This document shows positions 35,816-44,100 of a stretch of 64,000 bases of DNA, piece after piece. Location of the stretch: assembly GCA_965224105.1 (NCBI GenBank), contig CBDCYH010000001.1, forward strand, positions 806,001 to 870,000. The letters run 5' to 3'. This DNA comes from CBDCYH01 sp965224105 (lineage in GTDB: Bacteria; Bacteroidota; Rhodothermia; Rhodothermales; JABDKH01). Made by a program: the position numbers and the translations under genes. The stretch's first letter is position 1. Each line of letters opens with the position of its first letter. The notes below the pieces were generated by a model, which worked only from the letters and a program-made list of their open reading frames with translations, searched no databases and had not been told where the DNA came from.

Positions 35816-35947
35816 ATGAAAACGACAAAAGATCAGAATTTCGAAAGTAGCGACAATACAATGCAAGTTTCGCTTGAAGTCATTGCAGTGGTCGCGTTCT
35901 TCGTCGCTTTTGCAACATTCTTTGGAATCGCCGCTAACGTGCTTTAG
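35816..35947 (+). CDS. Putative small single-pass membrane protein, 43 residues
   Basis: ATG 35816 to TAG 35947, preceded by GGAG with about 8-bp spacing. The protein has a polar N-terminus (MKTTKDQNFESSDNTMQ) and one hydrophobic helix, VIAVVAFFVAFATFFGIAA, with a stop shortly after. This is the usual design of small membrane regulators or cytochrome-complex accessory peptides, but I do not recognise a family. It ends 9 bp before the convergent SPOR gene stop. Confidence 0.45.
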   Translation: MKTTKDQNFESSDNTMQVSLEVIAVVAFFVAFATFFGIAANVL

Positions 35948-35956
35948 GACGGCGGA

Positions 35957-36505
35957 TTATTCGTAAACGACAACATTGTCGATGGCAATGAATGACTCCG
36001 GGAACGAGTCTTGCAAATATGCCAATGCCGTTTCTGCTTGCTGCCGTGTGGAAAAGTTGCCCACACGAACCCGATAATAGGGCTGCCGGTAACCTAGATA
36101 AACCCTTATCGGGTCGCTAAAAAACGCTGGGCGCTGCCCCGCTGGAATTGATCGCCACCACGCCTTAATTGCTTCTTCCTGTCTAATCGCGACATCCTTC
36201 TCGACGGACGACAGCACCTGTATTCTGAATCCCTGTACGTTCTGCTGCACAGCCTGGGTGGCGGCTTCCACAGAGTTGAGAAGGATTTCGGGAATCTCGT
36301 GGCTTACTGAATCTGCAACAGGTCGCTCCTCTGCGTATTTCTCGGCATCGAAGACCTCATACGACGAATGATTGAGCGGTGTATCTGTGCCAGGGTCGAC
36401 TGTTGTTGCACTTCCGGATCCTGAGCAACCTGCCAAAAGCAGCGCGATTCCTATACATGATATAGCTAACGCGGAGTTGCCGGTTGATTTTTTTAAACGA
36501 TTCAT
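35957..36505 (-). CDS. SPOR domain-containing lipoprotein
   Basis: A 182-residue protein from ATG 36505 with lipoprotein signal SCIGIALLLAGCSGSG. After a low-complexity linker, residues about 95-180 form a SPOR domain: VQGFRIQVLSSVEKD, PYYRVRVGNFSTRQQAE and the tail FIAIDNVVVYE. SPOR domains bind denuded peptidoglycan at division sites. It lies 15 bp downstream of deoC on the same strand, probably in one transcript with deoC and the lipid kinase. Confidence 0.87.
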   Translation of the reverse strand: MNRLKKSTGNSALAISCIGIALLLAGCSGSGSATTVDPGTDTPLNHSSYEVFDAEKYAEERPVADSVSHEIPEILLNSVEAATQAVQQNVQGFRIQVLSSVEKDVAIRQEEAIKAWWRSIPAGQRPAFFSDPIRVYLGYRQPYYRVRVGNFSTRQQAETALAYLQDSFPESFIAIDNVVVYE

Positions 36506-36520
36506 ATTCCGTTGACGCAA

Positions 36521-37411
36521 TCAATACGAGCCAGTTCCTCTTGCGCCCGATATGATGGCTACCGAAGCGCTCGCGCCAATACGCGTTGCGCCGTGCCTGA
36601 TCATCTGCTCCGCGTCTTCTCTCGATCTCACACCGCCCGAAGCTTTTACTCCCATCTGGTCTCCTACCACCCGACGCATTAATGCGATGTCCGCTGCAGT
36701 CGCTCCACCCGACGCAAAACCGGTTGATGTCTTAACAAAGTCCGCTCCCGCATTTTTCGCGAGCACGGATGCAACGACTTTTTCTTCATCCGTCAGTAAC
36801 GCGGTTTCAAGGATAACCTTTACCAGGACACCTCGGCCGCTTCGTTTAGCCTGTTGAACTACGGCGCGGATGTCGTTTTCGACTGCGGAATGATTACCCG
36901 ATTTCAGATTTCCAATGTTCAACACCATGTCCAATTCTGTAGCACCGTCGCGAATTGCCAACTCTGCCTCCTTCACCTTTACCTCGGTCCGGTTCGCCCC
37001 GTGTGGGAAACCCAGTACTGTGCACACAGCGGCCGGTGAATTCGAGAGTTCTCGTGCAGCCAGCGCCACGTAGCTTGGACTTACACAAACGGACGCGAAA
37101 CAATATTTTGTCGCGTCGCGGCAAAGCTGGACAATATCAGCCTCTGTGGTTTCAGGCTTGAGCGCTGTGTGGTCAATAAGTTTTGCGAGCGGTGGTGCCA
37201 AGTCGCATGCCGAAAATCCGGACTGGGCTGGCTTGTCCGAACGGACGCCGAATCGAGCAGCACCGACATTTACCATGCGGCTCAGCATCTCTTTAAGGTC
37301 CGCATCTTCGCTACAAGCAGTCGGTGAACTCCGCGCTACAATCGGTGAGACTCCACCCGCACCCGGATTCTGGAGGCGCGCGATAATATCTTCCTTTTCT
37401 CTTCGATTCAT
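36521..37411 (-). CDS. deoC: Deoxyribose-phosphate aldolase
   Basis: Cleaves 2-deoxyribose 5-phosphate to acetaldehyde and glyceraldehyde 3-phosphate in deoxynucleoside catabolism. 296 residues from ATG 37411; the frame is open upstream to 37666 but overlaps the lipid kinase antisense-free region with no family similarity, so the shorter form is preferred. The Schiff-base lysine is in GADFVKTSTGFASGG, and a second conserved lysine in GVLVKVILETALL. LIDHTALKPETTEADI marks the N-terminus of the TIM barrel. An extra about 70-residue N-terminal segment precedes it, longer than the E. coli enzyme. Confidence 0.93.
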   Translation of the reverse strand: MNRREKEDIIARLQNPGAGGVSPIVARSSPTACSEDADLKEMLSRMVNVGAARFGVRSDKPAQSGFSACDLAPPLAKLIDHTALKPETTEADIVQLCRDATKYCFASVCVSPSYVALAARELSNSPAAVCTVLGFPHGANRTEVKVKEAELAIRDGATELDMVLNIGNLKSGNHSAVENDIRAVVQQAKRSGRGVLVKVILETALLTDEEKVVASVLAKNAGADFVKTSTGFASGGATAADIALMRRVVGDQMGVKASGGVRSREDAEQMIRHGATRIGASASVAIISGARGTGSY

Positions 37412-37436
37412 AGACCTAAGATAGTAATCCAGCCTG

Positions 37437-38366
37437 TTAACGCGCGTTCGAAAACTGGGTAAAGACGGGAAGCGCTTTGGGAATGACCTCAATCGAAATC
37501 GACGAAATCGAGGTTCCAAGGCTCTCTCCGTCGGCGTGCACCCAGGTCCCTCCCAGGATCTCAATGTCGATTTTCGTGTCTTTGACGACGGTAACTTCCG
37601 GTGCTGCGAGATGCCGGCCCTTAAGTGCAGCGGGTAAGACCCGCAAGATGCGAACCGGTCCGGCATGACTCACCTGGACGATATCGAAAAAGCCGTCGGC
37701 GATCTGGGCCGCTGGTGCCAATGCAATGCCACCGCCGGAACACGGACCGTTATGTATCGAAACAAACAGGTGATCGCCAACAACACACTCGGTAGTCGTT
37801 GTAATTGAGAAATGAGTCTTCCGCCATAATGCAATCCCATGCCCAACGGCCAGCCGATAACCAAGTACACCGAAAAACTTTTTCCATCGCGAAGATCTGT
37901 GAGACACTAGTGCATCGAACCCTACCCCAAGCGAGTTGCAAAAAAATGATTCACTTGAATCTGTGATAACCCTGCCAATATCGATCCACGTCGGATCGTC
38001 GTTTTCGATCACACCAAGAAGCTCTTCTGCAGATTTTGGGGACTGCACTGTCTCTGCAAAATCATTGCCCGTGCCGACAGGCAAGACGGCGAGCGGGATT
38101 TGGGCTCCGCTTCTCATTAGCCCATTTACGACGCCATGGACGGTTCCGTCTCCACCGACTGCGATAACAGCATCAATTGGCCCACCCCGAGCCCCAAACC
38201 CATGCACCGATTTTTCTATCAGCGTAAAACTCTCATCACGGGTCGTCGTTTGGATTATATCGAGAGAAAAATCGGCATGAAGGGCGGCAGCCGACTCCAG
38301 GTTGACTACAATATCCTGGTTGCGCCCGCTGTTCGCAGCCGGGTTGACGATAGCTAGAATCCTCAT
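37437..38366 (-). CDS. Diacylglycerol kinase family lipid kinase (YegS/DgkB-like)
   Basis: About 309 residues from ATG 38366; a GTG at 38375 would add three residues. The DAGK catalytic domain is evident from AIVNPAANSGRN at the N-terminus, the ATP-binding AVGGDGTVHGVVNGL (GGDGT motif) and LAVLPVGTGNDFAETV. The C-terminal beta-sandwich holds VHADGESLG. It phosphorylates diacylglycerol or a related lipid at the membrane surface. Start of the kinase-deoC-SPOR run. Confidence 0.92.
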   Translation of the reverse strand: MRILAIVNPAANSGRNQDIVVNLESAAALHADFSLDIIQTTTRDESFTLIEKSVHGFGARGGPIDAVIAVGGDGTVHGVVNGLMRSGAQIPLAVLPVGTGNDFAETVQSPKSAEELLGVIENDDPTWIDIGRVITDSSESFFCNSLGVGFDALVSHRSSRWKKFFGVLGYRLAVGHGIALWRKTHFSITTTTECVVGDHLFVSIHNGPCSGGGIALAPAAQIADGFFDIVQVSHAGPVRILRVLPAALKGRHLAAPEVTVVKDTKIDIEILGGTWVHADGESLGTSISSISIEVIPKALPVFTQFSNAR

Positions 38367-38434
38367 AAGAAACACGCACGCGCTTGAATTTGACCGTACA
38401 TTGTGCTTCTCATCGACTCAGACTTCAGGATCTT

Positions 38435-39337
38435 GTGAAAATACACAACCGCGTGCTCGTACCGCTGGTGTTGCTATTTCTTTGCTCGTGCGGACAACGT
38501 GCAAAAGATGGCGCAACAACTACCGACGCGCTCGGAAGGAGCGTAACCCTTCCCGATACCATCCTAACAATATCGTCGCTAGCGCCGAGCATAACGGAGA
38601 CAATCTATGCAGCTGGCAGCGCCGACAAGTTAATTAGTGGTACCACCGCCGACAACTTCCCGTCCGAGATCGAGAATATTGAAAAAATTGGATCCTTCCC
38701 TCTCGATATCGAGCGACTCGTAGCGCTCGATCCTGATATTGTCTTCGCATCGGATCAGGTGAATCGAGTGGATGAAGCAGACCGACTTGTCGAGCTGGGC
38801 ATACCGGTATTCTTTCTCGCCTCCAGCTCGTTCGATGACATACTGGAGTCTATTCGGACGGTGGCAACTATCACCTCGACACCTCAAGGCCTGGAGCAAG
38901 CAGATATCCTGCTTGGCGCCGTAAGGATGATCCGAAGCCAGGTTGTGTTGGCAGGGCCATCCGGTAGAAGCGTCCTTGTGCTGGTCGACTACAAAGAGCT
39001 TTATAGCTTTGGCAAGGGAAGCTACATACACGAACTAATCGAATTTGCAGGTGGAAACAGTATCACCAGTCATCTTGACGTGCGCAACCCAGTACTAAGT
39101 GAGGAATTCGTCTTGGCGGAAGATCCGGAGATTATCATCGGATCATTTGGAAGCGACTTTTCCGTCGAGGATTTACTGGAGGTGAGGCCCTCCTGGGCGG
39201 GATTGTCGGCTGTAAGAAACGAGCGTGTCTACAGCATCAACTCTGATATTCTTCTGCGTCCCGGCCCCCGCGTTGTCGATGCTCTGGCCATTATTACTAA
39301 TTGGGTCACGCCAGAAGCATTTCAATCATCAAACTAG
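38435..39337 (+). CDS. ABC transporter substrate-binding lipoprotein, cobalamin/siderophore type
   Basis: About 300 residues from GTG 38435, with AGGATC upstream. Lipoprotein signal RVLVPLVLLFLCSCGQ. Two lobes of the BtuF/FhuD class III fold are visible: TILTISSLAPSITETIYAAG, SFPLDIERLVALDPDIVFAS, IPVFFLASSSFDDILESI, VLVLVDYKELYSFGKGS and the late PEIIIGSFGSD. The ligand could be cobalamin or a ferric siderophore. The stop overlaps the permease start in TAGTG, so the two are coupled. Confidence 0.87.
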   Translation: MKIHNRVLVPLVLLFLCSCGQRAKDGATTTDALGRSVTLPDTILTISSLAPSITETIYAAGSADKLISGTTADNFPSEIENIEKIGSFPLDIERLVALDPDIVFASDQVNRVDEADRLVELGIPVFFLASSSFDDILESIRTVATITSTPQGLEQADILLGAVRMIRSQVVLAGPSGRSVLVLVDYKELYSFGKGSYIHELIEFAGGNSITSHLDVRNPVLSEEFVLAEDPEIIIGSFGSDFSVEDLLEVRPSWAGLSAVRNERVYSINSDILLRPGPRVVDALAIITNWVTPEAFQSSN

Positions 39338-40359
39338 TGCTTTTACGAAAGTATTTTTTTGCGTTGGTATTGGCTCTCGCATTTATCGCTGCGTTTCTCG
39401 CAGCCGTCGCGATTGGCTCTGAAGCGATTCCGTTTCGACAGGTGGTTCGAACTCTTGCTGATCGAATGATGGGTGGACCCACTACTTCTTCACTGGCGAG
39501 CACTATTATAGTAGACATACGCCTGCCGCGCGCCTTGCTCGCTGTTGCGACTGGTGGCGGACTTGCCGTGGCTGGCGCAGGAATGCAGGCTCTCGTGCGT
39601 AATCCGCTGGCCGAGCCCTTCATTCTCGGAGTTTCAGGTGGTGCGTCCGTCGGAGCAGTCATTGTATTTCTCGGATTCATCCCGATTCTGGCTTCAAACA
39701 TTCTCGCACTTCCCTTTTCTGCTTTTCTTGGAGGACTTGTCGCGGTGTTGCTAGTGTACGCGGTTGCAAGGAAAGACGGTACGGTCTCAGCCGCACGTCT
39801 CCTCCTCGCGGGTGTGGCCATGTCGGCTCTGATGGGAGCCATTACCACTTATCTTGTTTACTCCGCCCCAGATCCGAATAAAATCCGATCGATCCTCTTC
39901 TGGCTTCTTGGTTCCTTCAATACTGCATCGTGGACCACTGTTTGGATTCCGCTCTCGGCGTCGGTTGTCGCAACCGCGGTCTTATGGTCATTCTCACGAC
40001 AGCTCGACGCGCTACTACTGGGCGAGGAGCACGCCGCAACGCTCGGGATCTCAACAGAGCGCCTGAAGAAATTGATAGTCGCTGTTACCGCCTTTGTCAC
40101 GGGCAGCATCGTTGCTTTTACGGGCACGATTGGATTCGTTGGACTTATTGTTCCGCATGTCGTGCGAATGGTTACCGGAACAGGTCACCGAAGCTTGCTC
40201 CCGGTATCCTTTGTCGTCGGTGCGTGCTTTTTGCTTGTCGTCGACACCGCCTCTCGTAGTTGGCTGCCAGTACAGCTCCCGATTGGGGTGGTAACCGCTA
40301 TCCTCGGTGTCCCCTTCTTCCTGGTCCTCTTGAGACGGGCTGAGTACCAGTTTGGCTGA
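39337..40359 (+). CDS. FecCD/BtuC family ABC transporter permease
   Basis: About 340 residues from GTG 39337, which overlaps the binding-protein stop by one base; an in-frame TTG at 39301 is upstream. Ten hydrophobic segments and the signatures RLPRALLAVATGGGLAVAGA, MQALVRNPLAEPFILGVSGG, LLLAGVAMSALMGA and TIGFVGLIVPHVVRM define the BtuC/FecD permease fold. Together with the preceding gene it imports vitamin B12 or an iron chelate. No ATPase gene follows: the next gene is convergent. The ATPase must be encoded elsewhere or shared. Confidence 0.93.
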   Translation: MLLRKYFFALVLALAFIAAFLAAVAIGSEAIPFRQVVRTLADRMMGGPTTSSLASTIIVDIRLPRALLAVATGGGLAVAGAGMQALVRNPLAEPFILGVSGGASVGAVIVFLGFIPILASNILALPFSAFLGGLVAVLLVYAVARKDGTVSAARLLLAGVAMSALMGAITTYLVYSAPDPNKIRSILFWLLGSFNTASWTTVWIPLSASVVATAVLWSFSRQLDALLLGEEHAATLGISTERLKKLIVAVTAFVTGSIVAFTGTIGFVGLIVPHVVRMVTGTGHRSLLPVSFVVGACFLLVVDTASRSWLPVQLPIGVVTAILGVPFFLVLLRRAEYQFG

Positions 40360-40374
40360 CCACGGCCGGAGACC

Positions 40375-42078
40375 CTATGGTACTTCGGATACGCTAAACC
40401 CAAGCATCATCCCGGAGTGCAGATGCTCCGCAATATGACAGTGCATCATCCAATCACCGGGGTTGGTCATCTCGATAAGTAGATCAACAGTCGAGCCAAC
40501 CGGCATGATGGCCGTATCTTTCCACACTTTGTTCGGGATTTCGTGGCCATCAATTGACAAAACAAGGAATCGCTGACCGTGTACGTGGAACGGGTGATTC
40601 ATCGGATGAAACGATTTGGGATTATTGAAAATCCGAAGCTTTACAATGTCGCCAACACTGAAGTCCCACTCTATTGCCATGTTCTCTTGTCCAGAGGCGC
40701 GATCGCGTAGAATCCACTCCACCTGATCACCCGTTGAAAGCCAATTCATCATGGGCATAGTATCGTTCCACTCCATTGGCGGGACATAGAGCGTATCAAT
40801 CTCCATTGACTGCATGATAGACAATGGCAGATTCTTCACCCGAAGCGTCAATTCTAGTTCCTTGTCAACGGGTCTGTTAAACTGATCCTTGAAATTGGCA
40901 ATATCAGCCTTCACGTCTTCGTTGCTGCGCAGATTGTTGAACGCATCAGCATGTGATTCGGAGATAACCTCATCATCAACACTTACAGTAGCAAGAGTAT
41001 CTACGGAAAGGTAGAATTCACCCCTGAAGTGATCGATGGCCTGAACCCTGTTGGTTATCGGGACAACTCCTGCGTTTGGGTAATGTACATCCACGATGTA
41101 TCGCTCTGCCGGACCAATCGGCACACTTTCAACAAATTGCTCGTCCTCAAACTTGCTAATATCCGAACCGACAATCTTCACTTTAGCATCGCCAAATGTG
41201 ACATTGAAGGTTCGCGTATTTGCGACATTAGTGAGATAGTACCGAACGGTTTCACCTTTCTTTACTTCGACTCGATAATCAGGGCGCCCATTGGTCAGCA
41301 TTACATTTCCAAAGCGACCCATGAGCGCATGCGTCGGTGATTCAGCACCAAACGGGATGATCCCCATCTCATCCATAAGGATATCATCGAAAATCAGAAT
41401 TTCCTCTCGATTGACAGGTGCGTAGTACGCATCGTCCTGGTGATCCACCAACAGGTTTCCATAAAGGCCTAACTCCTGTTGGACATCCTCGCGCACGTGG
41501 GGATGATACCAGTATATCCCGGCATCAGGGAGTTTTATTTCATACAGAAACTCCTCGCCCGTCTGGACAGCGTCCTGCGTCACGCCAGGTACTCCATCAA
41601 ACGGATTATCTATCCTGATGCCATGCCAGTGGATCGTGGTCGGCATCTCGATATGGTTGGAGAAGCGCACGTATATCCGAGCATCTTTGTCGGATCGCAG
41701 CATAGGACCCGGATACATCCCGCTATACCCGAGACCGGCGAACATCCTACCGTTGATTTCGCGTCGCACAAGCATTGCGTGGATATCCACAGTGTCACCG
41801 TTTGCGACTTGCCAAATTTCTCCTGGCTTGGCTGCAGGTAAAGACATTATGTCCACTCCCATTCCAAGAAGCATCGCATCGACTGGAGGTACGGCATCTC
41901 CCAAACCTGGAAGCATCGGCATCGACATGTTCATCGGAGGCATCCGCCACTCGTCCGGTGCCATATCCTTACCCATCATCATGGCTCCATGATCATGTTC
42001 CTGAGCAAGGGCCGTAATGCTACCAGACATCGCAAAAATGATGCAGGTTGCATAGAGAGTTTTTCTATTGATACCCAT
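40375..42078 (-). CDS. Multicopper oxidase
   Basis: A 567-residue exported enzyme from ATG 42078 with signal peptide (TLYATCIIFAMSGSITALAQ). All copper-binding motifs are present: TTIHWHGIRIDNPF, YWYHPHVREDVQQEL, FHPMNHPFHVHGQRF and MHCHIAEHLHSGMM, giving type 1, 2 and 3 sites. The mature N-terminus is rich in H and M (EHDHGAMMMGKDM, MPPMNMSMPMLPG), as in CopA/CueO-type oxidases that oxidise Cu(I) or phenolic substrates. The start overlaps the stop of the upstream small secreted protein by 14 bp, so translation is probably coupled. It is the last gene of the propeller cluster. Confidence 0.95.
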   Translation of the reverse strand: MGINRKTLYATCIIFAMSGSITALAQEHDHGAMMMGKDMAPDEWRMPPMNMSMPMLPGLGDAVPPVDAMLLGMGVDIMSLPAAKPGEIWQVANGDTVDIHAMLVRREINGRMFAGLGYSGMYPGPMLRSDKDARIYVRFSNHIEMPTTIHWHGIRIDNPFDGVPGVTQDAVQTGEEFLYEIKLPDAGIYWYHPHVREDVQQELGLYGNLLVDHQDDAYYAPVNREEILIFDDILMDEMGIIPFGAESPTHALMGRFGNVMLTNGRPDYRVEVKKGETVRYYLTNVANTRTFNVTFGDAKVKIVGSDISKFEDEQFVESVPIGPAERYIVDVHYPNAGVVPITNRVQAIDHFRGEFYLSVDTLATVSVDDEVISESHADAFNNLRSNEDVKADIANFKDQFNRPVDKELELTLRVKNLPLSIMQSMEIDTLYVPPMEWNDTMPMMNWLSTGDQVEWILRDRASGQENMAIEWDFSVGDIVKLRIFNNPKSFHPMNHPFHVHGQRFLVLSIDGHEIPNKVWKDTAIMPVGSTVDLLIEMTNPGDWMMHCHIAEHLHSGMMLGFSVSEVP

Positions 42079-42631
42079 ACACCATACAGGGTTCTTGTTC
42101 GAACGGGCCGTGGCCTGCCATTGTGTGCATGAGTCCACTTCGTGACATTCCGCGATAAGCAATAGGACCTTTCCATCTTTCGAGTTCAGAATCCGCGGCA
42201 TCCTCAAGGCTGACAACGACAAGAAACTTGTTCCAATCAACCTTACCCTGAATGGAACCATTGGCATCCAACGATCCCAGTTTTATGACGTTTGCAAGAT
42301 CAGGTGTGGTTAGCCAGACTACAAAGCTCTTCTCTGGAAACGATCTCAAGTTTTCAAACTTGACTTGCAGGGAGTAGACAAGATTGCCAGATGCGTTTAA
42401 GCTTACGCCAAATGGGCTCGGATTGTAGACCAAATCTGCAAAACCCTTGGCCCTGCTTAGTCCCGGCAGTTTCTTTGTTGGGACGAGATCTATTTGGTAG
42501 TACTCCGGACCCGTGCAAAAAACGGCGGTCAGTTCACCCTGCTCGTCAGTTATTTTATTGGGGCCGGTATTTGCATCGGTCCGAGGCAGGATAATCGTCA
42601 AGACGATTAGAATCACCGAGTAAAGTCGCAT
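42065..42631 (-). CDS. Secreted protein of unknown function, coupled to multicopper oxidase
   Basis: 188 residues from ATG 42631, with a signal peptide (RLYSVILIVLTIILPRTDA). I do not recognise a family. The middle is beta-rich (FGVSLNASGNLVYSLQVKF, SFVVWLTTPDLANVIKLG, WNKFLVVVSLE), suggesting an immunoglobulin-like or anti-sigma/DUF-type sandwich. The C-terminus has a run of possible metal ligands, GLMHTMAGHGPFEQEPCM, next to the coupled multicopper oxidase. The overlap of 14 bp with that gene and the 17-bp spacing to propeller 1 argue for a joint role. A metallochaperone or docking function is conjecture. Confidence 0.65.
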   Translation of the reverse strand: MRLYSVILIVLTIILPRTDANTGPNKITDEQGELTAVFCTGPEYYQIDLVPTKKLPGLSRAKGFADLVYNPSPFGVSLNASGNLVYSLQVKFENLRSFPEKSFVVWLTTPDLANVIKLGSLDANGSIQGKVDWNKFLVVVSLEDAADSELERWKGPIAYRGMSRSGLMHTMAGHGPFEQEPCMVYGYQ

Positions 42632-42648
42632 GCTAATTTTGTTTTGGT

Positions 42649-43932
42649 CTACCATTTTTGAGCTGAAGAGACGTCGGGCATCCCCCAGTCTTTACCGTTC
42701 CAGCCCTGGAAACCCTCCATCCTGAACGTCCAAAAGCCGGTGCTCATATCACTAACGACAATTAGGCCATCGGCGTTTCGCACGTCGACTCCAAACGCGC
42801 CATTGAAAACGGCTGTCCTGTCCGTATTCGGCGGGCCCAGGTAGGTATCGTAATAAGCGACGGTTTTCGGATCCGATGGATCAGACATATCGAAAATCTG
42901 TAGCCCATCGAGGTAGCCGCTTACAAAAACGTAAGGCCACCGCACCTCGTGGTTGTGCGTAAGATTCTTCCAGTCGGCAGTCCAGGCGCCAACCGGTCTT
43001 CTAATGTTGGTCACCTCGCCGCTTAGACCCGGGCGCAAATCGAACATCCGCAGCGGGGCATATTGATATTCTGTCTCCGCAACGGCAAAATTCCCATCCG
43101 GCGTCGGGGTAAACGTGTGTCCACTGGTGACACCCGAAATACCGGTTAGCGTTACGAGCAGTTCGGGGTTATCCAAGTCGGTGATGTTGTAAACGTAGTA
43201 CCCACCAGTACCTCCCCCATAGAACCGGTCCTGGCCAGATTCCGGATGATAACCAACATAGAAGTCGTGGTACCCGCGGCGCGTATCAGATCCTCCAGGA
43301 TTTGGCACGCGGCCAACAAGCGCATCATCAGTATTCCCTTCGACAACTTTTCCAAGGTCGTAGACGTGCGCGAATGGACCCGAGACGGTTGAGAGAAGAA
43401 GCACTCGGCCATCGGAATGTTTGTAGATAAAAATGTTGTGGAATCCGCCAGGCAATTCTGGTTCGCGGATGCGCGCTACCTCTCTCACGCTGTCTGGGTC
43501 TGGCAATCCGGTCACATCGAGTACTACCGCGCCGAGGTCATTGTTGGGTCCGCCTTGTCGGAATTGAAGGGACTGCACAACATAGTATCGATCTTTCCAC
43601 TTGAAGTGTTTGACATCCATCCCACCCGTTCCGACGTGCAGCTCCTGATTCTCGATTCTCCAGCGGTAGATCACGGACGGATCGGTAGGATCGGAGATGT
43701 CAATAATGTCGGTGCCTCTCGGACCCTCGGTGCCGTATACCATTCGGGCTACGTACGCATAAGGTCTGCTCATCTCCTGCTCAACATCCATATCGGCAAC
43801 GCTTAGTCGCGGTCCCAGCGGAATATGCGCAAGGACTTGGATATTATCACTACCTCTGTTTTCTGCCGTCCACTGGGCAGAGGCAAATGGTGCAAGGAGT
43901 AAGAAGCAGAGCAGAAAAACGGAGGATTTCAT
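42649..43932 (-). CDS. Secreted beta-propeller (LVIVD-repeat-like) protein, paralog 1
   Basis: 427 residues from ATG 43932 with signal peptide SSVFLLCFLLLAPFASAQ. Repeated blades read ADGLIVVSDMSTGFW, GLQIFDMSDPSDPKTVAYYD, GTDIIDISDPTDPSVIYRW and YYVYNITDLDNPELLVTL, the pattern of LVIVD-repeat propellers. Histidines recur at equivalent inner positions: GGFHNIFIYKHS, RGYHDFYVGYHPE, SGHTFTPTPDG and THNHEVRWPYVFVSG. These could line the central channel and bind a metal, an inference from their conservation. It shares its C-terminus (MPDVSSAQKW) with two downstream-named paralogs at 46353 and 47755. No T9SS sorting domain is seen. Confidence 0.8.
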   Translation of the reverse strand: MKSSVFLLCFLLLAPFASAQWTAENRGSDNIQVLAHIPLGPRLSVADMDVEQEMSRPYAYVARMVYGTEGPRGTDIIDISDPTDPSVIYRWRIENQELHVGTGGMDVKHFKWKDRYYVVQSLQFRQGGPNNDLGAVVLDVTGLPDPDSVREVARIREPELPGGFHNIFIYKHSDGRVLLLSTVSGPFAHVYDLGKVVEGNTDDALVGRVPNPGGSDTRRGYHDFYVGYHPESGQDRFYGGGTGGYYVYNITDLDNPELLVTLTGISGVTSGHTFTPTPDGNFAVAETEYQYAPLRMFDLRPGLSGEVTNIRRPVGAWTADWKNLTHNHEVRWPYVFVSGYLDGLQIFDMSDPSDPKTVAYYDTYLGPPNTDRTAVFNGAFGVDVRNADGLIVVSDMSTGFWTFRMEGFQGWNGKDWGMPDVSSAQKW

Positions 43933-44100
43933 TGTCGGAGGTATTGTTGTGAACATCGAGACGCAATCTTTTATCGCACGCGTTGCGTTATTGATGTTAA
44001 GATACTTGAAAAGTCATTGCTTGTGCGGGTGGCAAACGCTAAATCCGCAATACTAACTATTCGTAAACGGGCAATAGTCGGTCGCAGTAATGGGTTGACC

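Noticed and set aside
37412..37666. Upstream extension of deoC
   Set aside because: The 85 extra residues are rich in arginine and serine, overlap the 3' end of the lipid kinase gene, and match no DeoC; ATG 37411 fits better.
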